A stretch of 64,000 bases of DNA, from positions 10,552 through 74,551 of the forward strand of contig BTVX01000018.1 of the NCBI GenBank assembly GCA_045862995.1, in the 5' to 3' direction. Made by a program: the position numbers and the translations under genes. Below the pieces are notes generated by a model, which searched no databases, was not told where the DNA came from, and saw only the letters and a list, made by a program, of their open reading frames with translations. Source of the DNA: UBA2387 sp019454665. GTDB lineage: Bacteria > Armatimonadota > Fimbriimonadia > Fimbriimonadales > Fimbriimonadaceae. Shown here in pieces: positions 35,601-44,148 of this stretch. Each line of letters starts with the position of its first letter. Positions within the stretch are counted from its first letter, which is position 1.

Positions 35601-37152
35601 TACCCGTGGCCAAATCCACCATCCAGACCCGGGCCACCTTGTTGCTCGTGCCCGTGGTGTCGGCCACGAAGGCGACGCCCTCGTGAACCGTCGGCGCGTA
35701 GGGCTCGGTGCCGGTCGCCGCGCCGCCCGGAGGGGAGACTTGGTAGATCGGCGAGGCGTTCTCGCGCACCCGGCCGTCGGGGCCGAAGTTGTACAGGTCG
35801 TAGGCAAGCAACGTGCCGTTGGACGTCGTCACCAAAACCTGGTCGCGCACCGCCGAGTTCCCCACTTCCGCCACCGTGGGCGCCGAAAGCTGGCCGGGAG
35901 CGGTGTCGCTCGCCCACAGCAGGTCGTACCCGCGCCCTTGCGCGAAGTCCCGTGCGCCGTCGTCGGGGTCGCCGTCGCCGTCCACGTCTGACGCTGGATT
36001 GGCGTCGAACACGTAGACCCGGTTGCCCGAGGTCACGACCAGCAGACCTTTGTAGACCGCTGGCGGACGGAACTCGGTCGAAGCCGTCGTTGCCGGGGCG
36101 ACGAAGCTGCGAAGCAGCGGCGCGCCGACCTCGACGGCCGTGCTGGAAACTTTTTGCGACCCACCCGACACGGAGCCCGACGTCGAGCGAAGCCCGATCA
36201 GGTTCAGCGCCAGCTTGGCGGCGGCGTTGGCGAACCCGTCGCGGATGGGCTCGGCAGCGATGCTCTGCGCGTTGGCCGCGGGCGCCCCGTTGCCGATCTG
36301 GCCGCGGTTCAGCGACCAGCTCTCGCCGCGCGTGGAAACGACCACAAACCCGTCGCCCAGGCTCGCCACGCCCAGCGTGCCGCTGGCGTCGCTGACCACG
36401 GTGCGCAACTTCGTCGAATCCGCTCCGATGGTGGCCATCGAAGCGGTGAGCACGTCCCAACCCGCTTCAGCCAACGTGAACGGCAGAGCGGCAAGGCCCG
36501 AGCCTTGGCCGAGCGCCTGGAATTCGGTGGGGCTGATGCGGTTGGGCGATCGCGTGAGCGGATGGGTGAGATCGAGCCCGAACGTCGAGGCCACCACGGG
36601 GCGCAAGCGAATCGGAATGGGCAAGCCGTTGGTCGGGCTGTTGCCCGTTCCGCCCGGCATGACTTCGACCCACAGCACGCCGCCTTGGTCCACGAACTTG
36701 CGCAGCCGCTCGCGCTCGAACGTGCTCAGTTGGGCGTCTTGATCGAACGCCAGATACAGCGCGTCGTAATCGCTGATCTGCTCTTCGCTCGTGTTCGCGA
36801 TGGAAACTTCCCAATAGGCGCCGTAGCGCTTGGTCAGCCGCTCGCCGAGGGCCACACCGGGGCCGCCGACGATCGAAGCGATCGCGTTCCAACGCGCCGC
36901 GACCGCTTGCGTGGCCACGGAGGCCGCTCGGGGATTGGCGAACTGCAAACCTGCCGGCTTGGCCGTCTTGTTCTGGTCGAGGTTGTACCAAACGTACGGG
37001 AAGTAGTTCGCCGGCACGCCGGCGCGGCGCTGACCGTCGAGCAACACGACGCCCGCGCGCACGGTGTCGGTGCGCCGAGCGTAGCCGACCTGTGCCGAGG
37101 AGACCGCGGCAAGCGCCGCGAGCGCGACGAGCGTCCATCCGTTCAGTTTCAT
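32650..37152 (-). CDS. Large secreted propeller protein with N-terminal GATase-like domain
   Basis: 1500-aa exported protein. The start ATG 37152 overlaps the stop of the PilX-like gene (ATGA) and opens a signal peptide (MKLNGWTLVALAALAAVSSAQ). Residues about 20-290 resemble a DUF4159/GATase-1-like fold (YDALYLAFDQD, RLRKFVDQGGVLWVEV). Beta-propeller repeats follow from about 330 (VYKGLLVVTSGNRVYVFDAN, DQVLVTTSNGTLLAYDL), with a PilY1-like calcium loop DVDGDGDPDDG near 370. Later there are NHL-like repeats (IGANELLIVDTGANRILRVD and RYVVADSGNHRIVEIADRYE near 1170-1280). The frame extends to 37638, but that part reads antisense to its neighbour. It is predicted to be surface-exposed and pilus-associated. 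Confidence 0.8.
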   Translation of the reverse strand: MKLNGWTLVALAALAAVSSAQVGYARRTDTVRAGVVLLDGQRRAGVPANYFPYVWYNLDQNKTAKPAGLQFANPRAASVATQAVAARWNAIASIVGGPGVALGERLTKRYGAYWEVSIANTSEEQISDYDALYLAFDQDAQLSTFERERLRKFVDQGGVLWVEVMPGGTGNSPTNGLPIPIRLRPVVASTFGLDLTHPLTRSPNRISPTEFQALGQGSGLAALPFTLAEAGWDVLTASMATIGADSTKLRTVVSDASGTLGVASLGDGFVVVSTRGESWSLNRGQIGNGAPAANAQSIAAEPIRDGFANAAAKLALNLIGLRSTSGSVSGGSQKVSSTAVEVGAPLLRSFVAPATTASTEFRPPAVYKGLLVVTSGNRVYVFDANPASDVDGDGDPDDGARDFAQGRGYDLLWASDTAPGQLSAPTVAEVGNSAVRDQVLVTTSNGTLLAYDLYNFGPDGRVRENASPIYQVSPPGGAATGTEPYAPTVHEGVAFVADTTGTSNKVARVWMVDLATGTNVRTLSDWVCGGPGTNLIRETGGAPTVGYIPIRDNSGGLDRVIYLPTKPRQGGSGPSATAGMTSIWVGARGESPSDWSVRDVGSNKELVVTTRAALQGLPVHRPTVPDSLGVKLTLLRPNGDPYTAAEMANILTGTVTQASGTLIFGVQGSAVIPPDTGVRVDYTIDWGTGNPGVTNQLVRGQLYFPDDADLQRVVHPSIALAPNGNLFVVTGSPEKHGSLFAIREEGRGTFELLYKWDLYPEHMIRLNQARPFTNRETLIDEDGVSALVGPFLTGKLTNFSFRSGPSVSGDTVYVIASARKNIFIDISVVLAFDANPLPREIQVGQIPDRFSIVQPDIARSPVKDDPRTFNSFQMNQFRYEGNSTVRFDNLMTTNRGPITNALSTSQPVIIRRAGAPDQVVEPGEAGGRWDPLRWYMVMNGYRNFSPPFVTGGVLYMAGDSVIPSLFENGFSGPPTRRDGLLFGLYARFTPNDAFLIPNSVKPWMKQATTLKVIGPGLVEPNPNLLWPQYRGNTSFEDFIIRFNQTLLKGSNDGLGVVGGEGGVYAWSSAGTYGFRKADFIVADEKRVGRYDPIGNPEMIVDKTYQAGEASENAATNRVDLVRPTRAYPIGANELLIVDTGANRILRVDATGREIRSLDSFRVDPAHVPDGFQANGPTTFSRPRDVVAYSTYEAAPTGVSNPRALELWQRYVVADSGNHRIVEIADRYEVDPVSRTVVQPIALGTLVWHTPAPFSGKRFEYTSVSRAYVEDALGGRYVVAAGISNARPTYADFGFAAPSGLREEASGNGGVVLFDGANSQVIGDVVLPAVPGGAFYVEGQGFVSDPRASRVKPLQNLNSATIKMSYVGGNPVLTLLIADGSGVYEAMQAAPGVWAVSWMLPREAYLALRRDGAGNPLNVNPRDFNPVFARRLDSGDVLIVNGYAGRTRGDDRFLGEVLQIDGDAYNLTAPNLGFRLSSIMFELPPIQGARGLSNPIFADRR

Positions 37153-40100
37153 CGGTTCACCTCGCCGAAGAAGGCGAGCGTCGGGCTCACGGGCAGTGCG
37201 GGCATGGGCGGAAGCGGTCGGCCGTACTCGTCCGTTCGCACGTACGGGTTGGCGGGCGAAAGCTCGAACCCGTTGGCCTTCGATGTGGCCAGCATGGGAT
37301 CGTACACCAACCCGAGGTTGGGCACATACCGCCGTCCGTTCGCTTGGTACCACGACGGCACGTGGGAAGCCGGAATCGAGACGTTGCTCGCGCCGAGTTT
37401 CTCGGGAATCCAGCCCCACTTCTGAAGCCATTGCGCCTGCTGGCTCATCGGCGCGGGCAGGTTCTCCGAGATCGCGCCGACCACGGTCACGCGCACATCT
37501 ATCGGCTCCCCGTAGAACGGGGCCTCGGGCAGCGTGCCGAAGTTGCGGTACCGGTTGAGTCTGGCTTCGATGCGCGACGCTTCCGTCGTGCCTTCGTCGT
37601 ACAGGTCCCGTCGGTCGTTGGGGTTCGGGTTGAACCACTTGCCGGGGATCACGAAGAAGCAGCCCTGCTCGGCGTAGATGGTCGCCTCCACCCGCACGTC
37701 GTGCGGCACGATGGCGGCGCGCGCGATCAGGTAGTCCTTGACGGGGTCCGAGCCGATCGTCCTCGCACCGACCGAGAACAGGTTCCCTTCGTGCGGCCGA
37801 ATCGTGTAGGCGGAAGGCGCGATCGGAACGAACGGCAACGGAAAGCCGATCGTCTCGAACCGGGGATACACCTGCACATCCGGGAAGCCCAAGCCGTAGA
37901 TCGGCGCGGGTCCGGGCGGGAACAGGCCGCCGACGTAGTTCGGCTCGATGGTGCCGCCGCTCGGCGTCGGCAGGCCGAACACGCCTTCAGCGGCCGACGC
38001 GCCGCCCGGCGTGCCGCCAAGGAAGCGCGAGCGGTAGAAGAAGTACGTCGGGTCCGGCAAGCCAGGGTTGATGTCCAACGAAAGGAACGCCGGGCCGCCC
38101 GAGTCCGCCGAGTGGCTGAGCAGCAGCGCCGGGGTCATCGTGAGCGAAGGGTTGTCCGCCGCGCGATACAGAGAGCTGTACGTCTGCCAGTTCGAGGGTA
38201 CGTTGCCCGAAGCCGGGTCGAGGAGCACTTCGGCGCCGAACACCAGACCCGTTCCGGGGTTGAGCACCACGGGGTTGAGGGGCAACGCGCCTTCGACTTC
38301 CTCGCGGGTCTGCAGGGCACCGACCATCGGGGCGAAGAACTGGGTGGTGTTGAGCGCGACGTAGTCCCGGGCCAACAAGGCCAAGGCCGAGCGGCTGGGC
38401 CGGTTCAGGCGTCCGCCGGCGGAGTCGGTCACGCCCTTGACGATGCTGCCGTCCACGTAGATCGTGGCCTTGCTCGCCAGCGTGAGTTGGATGTCGGTGG
38501 GGATGACGCCGCGCACGCGGACGTTGCCCTCGAACAGCAGGACGCCGTTGAACGGCTGGCCCCGCGAGAAGTCCACCGCCGCCTGGTCAATGTCCACGCC
38601 CGGCGTCAGCGAGTTCACGATGTACGGTTGGCCGCCGACGTCGCCGATGCGGTAGCGGATGGCCTGCAGGTTGGTGTTGTCGCCGGTGGGCGTCTTCCAG
38701 AACCGCTCTTCTTCGGGGCCGCGCGGGTCGCGCGCCACCACGAACCCGTTCGGCAGCAGCATGACCTGCGCCGCTCTCGGGATGTAGTAGTTGCCCTGCC
38801 AACCCGAGTTGGGCTGGTCGTTGTTCGGGTTGAGCCAGTCGTTGACCAGCGATTCGTCCGCGCCCGCTTGCTCGCGACCCTTTCGAGTGGAGCGCATCTG
38901 CCGGTCGGAAGCGTTGTCCACGTACACGCCTCGGCCGTGACCGTAGCGTCCCGCGACGCCGGGTCCGCTCTCGCGGGTGAGCAGGTCGTAGCGCGTCAGG
39001 CCCGTGTCGGCGTTCTCGACGAACAGGCGTGGGGGCTCTTTGCGGCCGATGCCTCGGGCAAAGCCTTGCGCGTCGGGCCGGGCGATGCCGTCCTTGACCG
39101 CGCCGCCGACCGTCGAGAAGTTGCCGCTGCGGCTGTCCAAGCTGGGCGCCGTCGTGTTGGAAAGCGATGTGCCGACGGTCTGCCACGAGCCATCGAACCG
39201 CGCGTTCCTGAGGGTCAGTTGCGCATCGTCGTCCGCGCCGCGGATCGTGCCCGCGACGAGCAACGACTCGCCCAGCGTCAGGTTCAGGTTGAACACGGCC
39301 TCGCCGTGGACGAGCAGGTCGCCGTTCACGTAGGTGGATGCGCCGAACGGCACGTCCGGGGTGAGCAGACCGGGGTTGCCCATGTTCGGCATGCGGCCGG
39401 TGGCGCCGTACTGGACGGGCACCTCGACCGGAGCGCCGTCGAACGTCGCGCCGACGCCGGCGGGGAAGCCGATCTCGATCGGGCTCGAAACGTCGTTGAC
39501 GTTCGTCACGAACCTGGCTTGCTCGATGATGCCGATGGACGCGAACGCCGTCGTCTTGTTCGAGTTGACGATCTGTCCGTCGCGGTTCTTGAGGGTCGCC
39601 AGCGCGGCTCGGAAAGCTGCGGCGTCGGCGAAGTTGCGGAAGCGCACGGCCTCGCCGCGCGGGAGCGTGGTGGGGTCGTTCAGGTTGACCTGGCCCGGTC
39701 GGCCCACGGCTTCGATGATCAAGTAGTGGCGCGCCTTCGCGGGATCGCGCAGCACGCCTGTCGAAGCGGTGAACACGCTGGGATCGGCCGGGGCGTAGCG
39801 CACGCGGATCAGGGCGCGACCCGATTCGAAGCCGACCCTCGAGTACGAACCCAATCCATCGGGTCCGCCTTGGTCGCTCAACGCGTCGGCATCGTCGCGA
39901 AGGGGAAAACCGGTTCCGGGCCGCAGGTAGAGGGCGTCGGGATCGCGCGTGAAGTCGGTCCCCGCGCCGATCTCGGTCGGAGCGGGCCGCCAGTCGGCGC
40001 CCAGTTCGCTGTTGACCAGCTGGTCGTGGGCGAACCGCGCCCCGGCTTGCGCGAGTTGGGCCGCAGCCGACAGGCGCTGCGACTGCCCCGTATCGAACAC

Positions 40101-40226
40101 GTTCCGGGCGATCAGCCCCAAGAACACGAACCCCATGATGAGGATGGCGCCCAGGGTCAGGATCGCGACGACCAGCGTCTGACCGGTTTGAAGTCTCCTG
40201 GTGGCGGCGTGGTTCGTCATGGTCAT
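37149..40226 (-). CDS. PilX/GspK-like oversized minor pilin candidate
   Basis: 1025-aa protein with one N-terminal hydrophobic helix preceded by a short basic leader: RRLQTG then QTLVVAILTLGAILIMGFVFLG. The Gly before the helix is a possible prepilin peptidase site, but the usual Glu at mature position 5 is Val, as may occur in PilX-type minor pilins. Residues 45-80 continue as an amphipathic helix (QLAQAGARFAHDQL). The remaining 900 residues are beta-rich and include VYVDNASDRQM and repeated short strands. PilX proteins usually have under 350 aa. It overlaps both neighbours by 4 bases, so it is firmly part of the operon. Confidence 0.72.
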   Translation of the reverse strand: MTMTNHAATRRLQTGQTLVVAILTLGAILIMGFVFLGLIARNVFDTGQSQRLSAAAQLAQAGARFAHDQLVNSELGADWRPAPTEIGAGTDFTRDPDALYLRPGTGFPLRDDADALSDQGGPDGLGSYSRVGFESGRALIRVRYAPADPSVFTASTGVLRDPAKARHYLIIEAVGRPGQVNLNDPTTLPRGEAVRFRNFADAAAFRAALATLKNRDGQIVNSNKTTAFASIGIIEQARFVTNVNDVSSPIEIGFPAGVGATFDGAPVEVPVQYGATGRMPNMGNPGLLTPDVPFGASTYVNGDLLVHGEAVFNLNLTLGESLLVAGTIRGADDDAQLTLRNARFDGSWQTVGTSLSNTTAPSLDSRSGNFSTVGGAVKDGIARPDAQGFARGIGRKEPPRLFVENADTGLTRYDLLTRESGPGVAGRYGHGRGVYVDNASDRQMRSTRKGREQAGADESLVNDWLNPNNDQPNSGWQGNYYIPRAAQVMLLPNGFVVARDPRGPEEERFWKTPTGDNTNLQAIRYRIGDVGGQPYIVNSLTPGVDIDQAAVDFSRGQPFNGVLLFEGNVRVRGVIPTDIQLTLASKATIYVDGSIVKGVTDSAGGRLNRPSRSALALLARDYVALNTTQFFAPMVGALQTREEVEGALPLNPVVLNPGTGLVFGAEVLLDPASGNVPSNWQTYSSLYRAADNPSLTMTPALLLSHSADSGGPAFLSLDINPGLPDPTYFFYRSRFLGGTPGGASAAEGVFGLPTPSGGTIEPNYVGGLFPPGPAPIYGLGFPDVQVYPRFETIGFPLPFVPIAPSAYTIRPHEGNLFSVGARTIGSDPVKDYLIARAAIVPHDVRVEATIYAEQGCFFVIPGKWFNPNPNDRRDLYDEGTTEASRIEARLNRYRNFGTLPEAPFYGEPIDVRVTVVGAISENLPAPMSQQAQWLQKWGWIPEKLGASNVSIPASHVPSWYQANGRRYVPNLGLVYDPMLATSKANGFELSPANPYVRTDEYGRPLPPMPALPVSPTLAFFGEVNR

Positions 40227-42289
40227 CGGGCGAGGTTGCGAACGGTCGCAGTGGACGTCAGGCTCACGGTTTGGGCTTCCGGCAGATTGTTCTGCGGGTA
40301 AGAGCGGATCGTCAGTTGAACGGTGATCACCTGTCGGGTGTCGTAGTCCACTTCGAACACGTCGCTGCGCTCGGTGAATTGGAACCTGTAGTACACCAGG
40401 ATGTTCCCCGAGGGCAAGGGGTTCGCGGGATCGGAGTTGAGTTGGACGTAGCCGCGCTTGAATCGGGGCTGGAAGACCGCCGACTCGAACTGGCCGCTAT
40501 CGTACGTCGAGGACGGGTTCGCCAGCCCGAACAGGCTGTAATCGGTCGGCTCGGCGAGGTCCGTGTAGTTGATGCGGTACTGGTTGGGGCCGGGTTCGCC
40601 CGTGACCCGCGTGTACCGGACCAAACGCCCATGGCCGGGGCCGGGAGTCTGGTCGGGGCCGAACACGATGTCCGAACCGGGCACGATCCGCGCCTTGGCG
40701 AACCCGATGGTCGGCGTGGGGTGCAGGGGGCTGTTCAGGCCGCCTTCGCCCTGCGAGACGCGCAGGTCAATGAACCGGTGCAGCAACGGACGGAGCGATG
40801 GCCGCTCCAGGAACGCCTTGTTGTACGCGTTGTTGATGCCGCGCGTGGGGTCGGTGTAGTCGGGGTTCGCCGCCGCGCCCGCCGGGCCCACGGGGTCGCC
40901 CGCCATGCTCAACGGCCAGTTGGACAGGCCAGGCTCGACGTGCCACGCGCCGACTTCTTCGACCCCGAAGCTGGACAGCACGCGCCCGTTCTTCGCGTTC
41001 ACCGTGAACGGGGCGAACACGCTGCGCGCGTCTTGGTTGCCCAGCCATCCCGAACGGCCGTTGGCCGCGTCAACGGCCACCGCGAACGGATAGCCGCCAC
41101 CGACGACCGCCGCCTCGTAGGCGGACAGGTCGAACGTCTCGACGCCCGCTTCCATGTCCGAGCCGACGCCCGAAGCGTTGTAGGCGAAGATGCTGTAGCC
41201 CGGCGCGCCCGTGCCATACCGCGCGATCTGGTAGTAGCCGCCCGCCGAATCCACGGACGAACCGTAGTGCCGGACCACCGCGGCGGACCACAGGCCGAAC
41301 TTGGTGCGGAACACGTCGGCGGCGTAGTCGGCCATCGAATCCGATTCCTGGCCCAGCCTCACGCTCTCCATGTTCTGCGCGCTTTCGCGGCTCACGGAGG
41401 TCGGCCGGAACTGCACGAGCGGCACGATGCGCGGCACGTTGCCGTCGTAGGCGACCTGCCGCGTAGCCTTGTCGTAGATCGGCTGGATGCAGTCGAACCG
41501 GTTGAGTTCCGTCACCACGCTGCCGAACCGCTGCCACGCTTGGATGCGGGCGGCCTTGGCCGCGCCGGCGGGCGTTCCCGTCTCGCTCTGCCGCAGCACG
41601 AAGAAGAACGGATCGTCGAGGATCGGCTGGCCGGCGGCGTCGAACTCGAACAGCTCGGTGTTGGGCTCGACGAGCCCGCTGCTCGGGTTCCGACGGTACA
41701 CGGGCACCTCCGCGCGCCACAGCACGTAAAGGTTGTCCGCCTCGCCGCTGCGCGCCATCAGCAGCCCGTCGTAGGGGTTCTGGTATCGGCCGGGCGAGAA
41801 CGTGCCGTCGCCGTTGGGCGCGAGCGGGTTCTTCAAGCCGGTCCAATAGCGCAGGATCGAGAGGCCCGGGGTGGCGGGCAGGTTCGGCTGGCCCTTCGGC
41901 ACGGGGAGCGTGGGGTCGGCCTTGCCCGTTTCCGGGTTGACGAACGCGCCGTCGCGAACCGCCGAGGGGTCGCCCTTGGCCGGCTGAACGATGTCGATCT
42001 TGGCGAACGGCAACAGAATCTCCTCCAGCGCACCGTTCTGTCCCGGCAACACGACCGCGACCGCGCCCGAGTTGGGGCCGTCGTCGCGCACCGTCGAACC
42101 GTTCTGGATCTCGCGGACCAGTCGGGCGGCCACGTTGCGGGCCGTCGCCTGGGCGTTCGCGTACGCCTGCGCCGTTCGGGTCAGGTTGAAGCTCTGGATG
42201 AGCGGCACAAGGATGATTCCGAGCAGCACAGCGGTGATCGCCATGACGGTCAGGAGTTCGATCAGCGTGAAACCGCGTCTGCGTGTCAT
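40223..42289 (-). CDS. Oversized prepilin with N-terminal methylation motif (PilW-like)
   Basis: 688-aa prepilin: basic leader MTRRRG, then FTLIELLTVMAITAVLLGIILVPL with Glu at mature position 5, the complete class III signal cut and methylated by PilD. An alpha1-C-like helix follows (SFNLTRTAQAYANAQATARNVAARLVREI). The long globular part contains ILRYWTGLKNP and a second domain after about 300. PilW/GspJ proteins usually have about 200-300 aa. It overlaps the PilV-like and PilX-like genes by 4 bases (ATGA). Confidence 0.85.
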   Translation of the reverse strand: MTRRRGFTLIELLTVMAITAVLLGIILVPLIQSFNLTRTAQAYANAQATARNVAARLVREIQNGSTVRDDGPNSGAVAVVLPGQNGALEEILLPFAKIDIVQPAKGDPSAVRDGAFVNPETGKADPTLPVPKGQPNLPATPGLSILRYWTGLKNPLAPNGDGTFSPGRYQNPYDGLLMARSGEADNLYVLWRAEVPVYRRNPSSGLVEPNTELFEFDAAGQPILDDPFFFVLRQSETGTPAGAAKAARIQAWQRFGSVVTELNRFDCIQPIYDKATRQVAYDGNVPRIVPLVQFRPTSVSRESAQNMESVRLGQESDSMADYAADVFRTKFGLWSAAVVRHYGSSVDSAGGYYQIARYGTGAPGYSIFAYNASGVGSDMEAGVETFDLSAYEAAVVGGGYPFAVAVDAANGRSGWLGNQDARSVFAPFTVNAKNGRVLSSFGVEEVGAWHVEPGLSNWPLSMAGDPVGPAGAAANPDYTDPTRGINNAYNKAFLERPSLRPLLHRFIDLRVSQGEGGLNSPLHPTPTIGFAKARIVPGSDIVFGPDQTPGPGHGRLVRYTRVTGEPGPNQYRINYTDLAEPTDYSLFGLANPSSTYDSGQFESAVFQPRFKRGYVQLNSDPANPLPSGNILVYYRFQFTERSDVFEVDYDTRQVITVQLTIRSYPQNNLPEAQTVSLTSTATVRNLAR

Positions 42290-44145
42290 CGGGTTGCGCC
42301 TCCCACGAAGCTGTCGGACGCCGTCTTGCGCCAGTTGCGCGCCCAGCGTTCATAGCCGCGCACGTTCTCGGTCGGACTGTCGCCCAGGCTGAACGACTCG
42401 GGGTTCCGGCTGACCAACACCCGCAGCGAACCGCCGCCGAGGCCCTTGGCCAAATCGCCGAACGTGTCGGACGCATCAATCCGCACGGCGTCGGGCGCGA
42501 CCTCGGTCACGTCAATGTAGGGCAACACGTCGGCAGCCGACGCGCGGATGACGAAACTCGCCGGACCGATGCCCCTCATCGCGCCACCCGCCGTTTCCAC
42601 CATGATCTGATCGCCGATGAACACCGTCTTGCCCACCTCGGACCGCGCGAAGTAGAGGCGCGTGGGTCGTCCGAACGTGCCGTCGCCGACGCGGAACTCG
42701 CCCAGACCGGGCCGCCCGTCGGTGCGCTGGTAGCCGCTCGACGCCTTCTCGAAGTGGACCGCCCACTCGCCCACGGCCTGATAGAGCGCTCGGACGCGGC
42801 GGCCGCCGAGGTCCATCACGCGCTCGGTGCCGTTGAGCGACACGTTGGCCTGCAGGCCGGGCGTGCTGGCCGCCACGTCGGTGAACGTGATCACGCCGGC
42901 CGACTTGTCCAAGCGGTACGAATCGGAAAGGACGACGCCCCCGGATTCCAGGTCGATCAGCGCGAAATCGGTGGGTCCGGGACCCGCGCTCGGACGCGGC
43001 ACGTTGAACCCGAGGCCCGCGTAAGGAAGCCCGTCCACGCCTGCGTTGCCCAGCACCTTGAGGTTCCGCATGGCCAGCTTCTGCCGCGAGGAAACCTGGT
43101 CGGCGACGCGGAAGTCGTCGCGGATGATGCGCCAGTCCAGCACGTCGTATCCCAAGGTCAACATCGGCGCGTCGGACTCTGCGGTCGCTTCTTCGTAGAG
43201 AAACGGATTGAGGAGCAACCGACCCGAAAGGGGGTCGCTCACGACGAACTCGTACGGGTTGAGGCCGAACGGCGTGCCGTACGGCAGTTGCGTGAAGCCG
43301 ACGGCGACTTGGACCGTTCGAGGCGTGGCTTCCACAGCGCCGCTGGGGCCGAACCGCGTGTAGGGCACCTCTTCGTAGCCCGTTCCCGCAGGGACCTCGA
43401 ACGCCGCGCCGACCACGCTGCGCCCGTCGTCGCCCACGAACCCGAGCCGTACTTCGTACATGCGGGCCGAGCCGCGCCGCGGGATGTACAGCTTGGTCCG
43501 ATCGGCGAAGAAGTGGGGTCGCGAAAGCAGGAGCCGCGCGTTGGGATCGGTGGCGAGCACGTCGTCGGGCCGACCCAGGATGCGTTTGAGTTCGCCGACG
43601 CCGAGGGTGACGCGGCCGTCGGGATCGAGCGGGCCGAAGAGCAGTTGCACCGGGATGCCGTAGCCGGCGGGGGTGGGTCGGGGCGCGCGGAGCGGCGCGC
43701 GTTCGCCCACGATGCGGCGGGCGAGGTTGGGTCCGGAAACCGCCGTCCAAACCTTGTTCGGCCCGATCGCCATGCCGTTGCGGGCGATCGCGCCGGCGAG
43801 GATCCCGTAATCCTGCACCCGAACCGTCGTGTCGGCCTCGATGACCGACACGTCGCGGACCTGGTAGCGGGCCACGACCACGTCTCCGGGAATCGAATCG
43901 CCCTGAGCGAGCAACCGATCGCGCTCGGCTTGCGCCAGTTGGTTCGCCAAAGCGGTGTCGCGGCTTTGGTTCAGCACGCGGAAGCCGCCGGGGAACACCT
44001 GCGCCACGGCGAGGATGCCCACCAGGAAGATCACGATCACCACCAGCACTTCGACCAGCGAAGTGCCCTGACGCCGTCGCCCTCGCGCGTAGCGCGTCGG
44101 GCCGCTGATCGGGATCGGTTCAAACTGCTTCAAGAGTCCGTCCAA
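42286..44145 (-). CDS. Oversized prepilin-like protein (PilV-like)
   Basis: 619-aa product with a class III signal: a 27-residue basic leader ending RGRRRQG, then TSLVEVLVVIVIFLVGILAVAQVFPGGF with Glu5. The VFPGGF continuation is typical of PilV-type sequences. The body is beta-rich. The start is uncertain. The annotated codon at 44145 is TTG, without a clear ribosome site, and TTG 44133 is an alternative. No in-frame ATG occurs before the signal. PilV proteins have about 150-200 aa, so it is threefold enlarged. It lies 3 bases after the PilE/GspG-like gene. Confidence 0.82.
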   Translation of the reverse strand: MDGLLKQFEPIPISGPTRYARGRRRQGTSLVEVLVVIVIFLVGILAVAQVFPGGFRVLNQSRDTALANQLAQAERDRLLAQGDSIPGDVVVARYQVRDVSVIEADTTVRVQDYGILAGAIARNGMAIGPNKVWTAVSGPNLARRIVGERAPLRAPRPTPAGYGIPVQLLFGPLDPDGRVTLGVGELKRILGRPDDVLATDPNARLLLSRPHFFADRTKLYIPRRGSARMYEVRLGFVGDDGRSVVGAAFEVPAGTGYEEVPYTRFGPSGAVEATPRTVQVAVGFTQLPYGTPFGLNPYEFVVSDPLSGRLLLNPFLYEEATAESDAPMLTLGYDVLDWRIIRDDFRVADQVSSRQKLAMRNLKVLGNAGVDGLPYAGLGFNVPRPSAGPGPTDFALIDLESGGVVLSDSYRLDKSAGVITFTDVAASTPGLQANVSLNGTERVMDLGGRRVRALYQAVGEWAVHFEKASSGYQRTDGRPGLGEFRVGDGTFGRPTRLYFARSEVGKTVFIGDQIMVETAGGAMRGIGPASFVIRASAADVLPYIDVTEVAPDAVRIDASDTFGDLAKGLGGGSLRVLVSRNPESFSLGDSPTENVRGYERWARNWRKTASDSFVGGATR

Positions 44146-44148
44146 GGG

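Noticed and set aside
33409..35991. 860-codon plus-strand frame opposite the 1500-aa propeller gene
   Set aside because: His/Arg/Val-rich shadow with no recognisable motif.
37092..40301. 1069-codon plus-strand frame opposite the PilX-like gene
   Set aside because: Composition is typical of antisense high-GC frames, and the minus-strand gene is overlapped on both sides by operon members.
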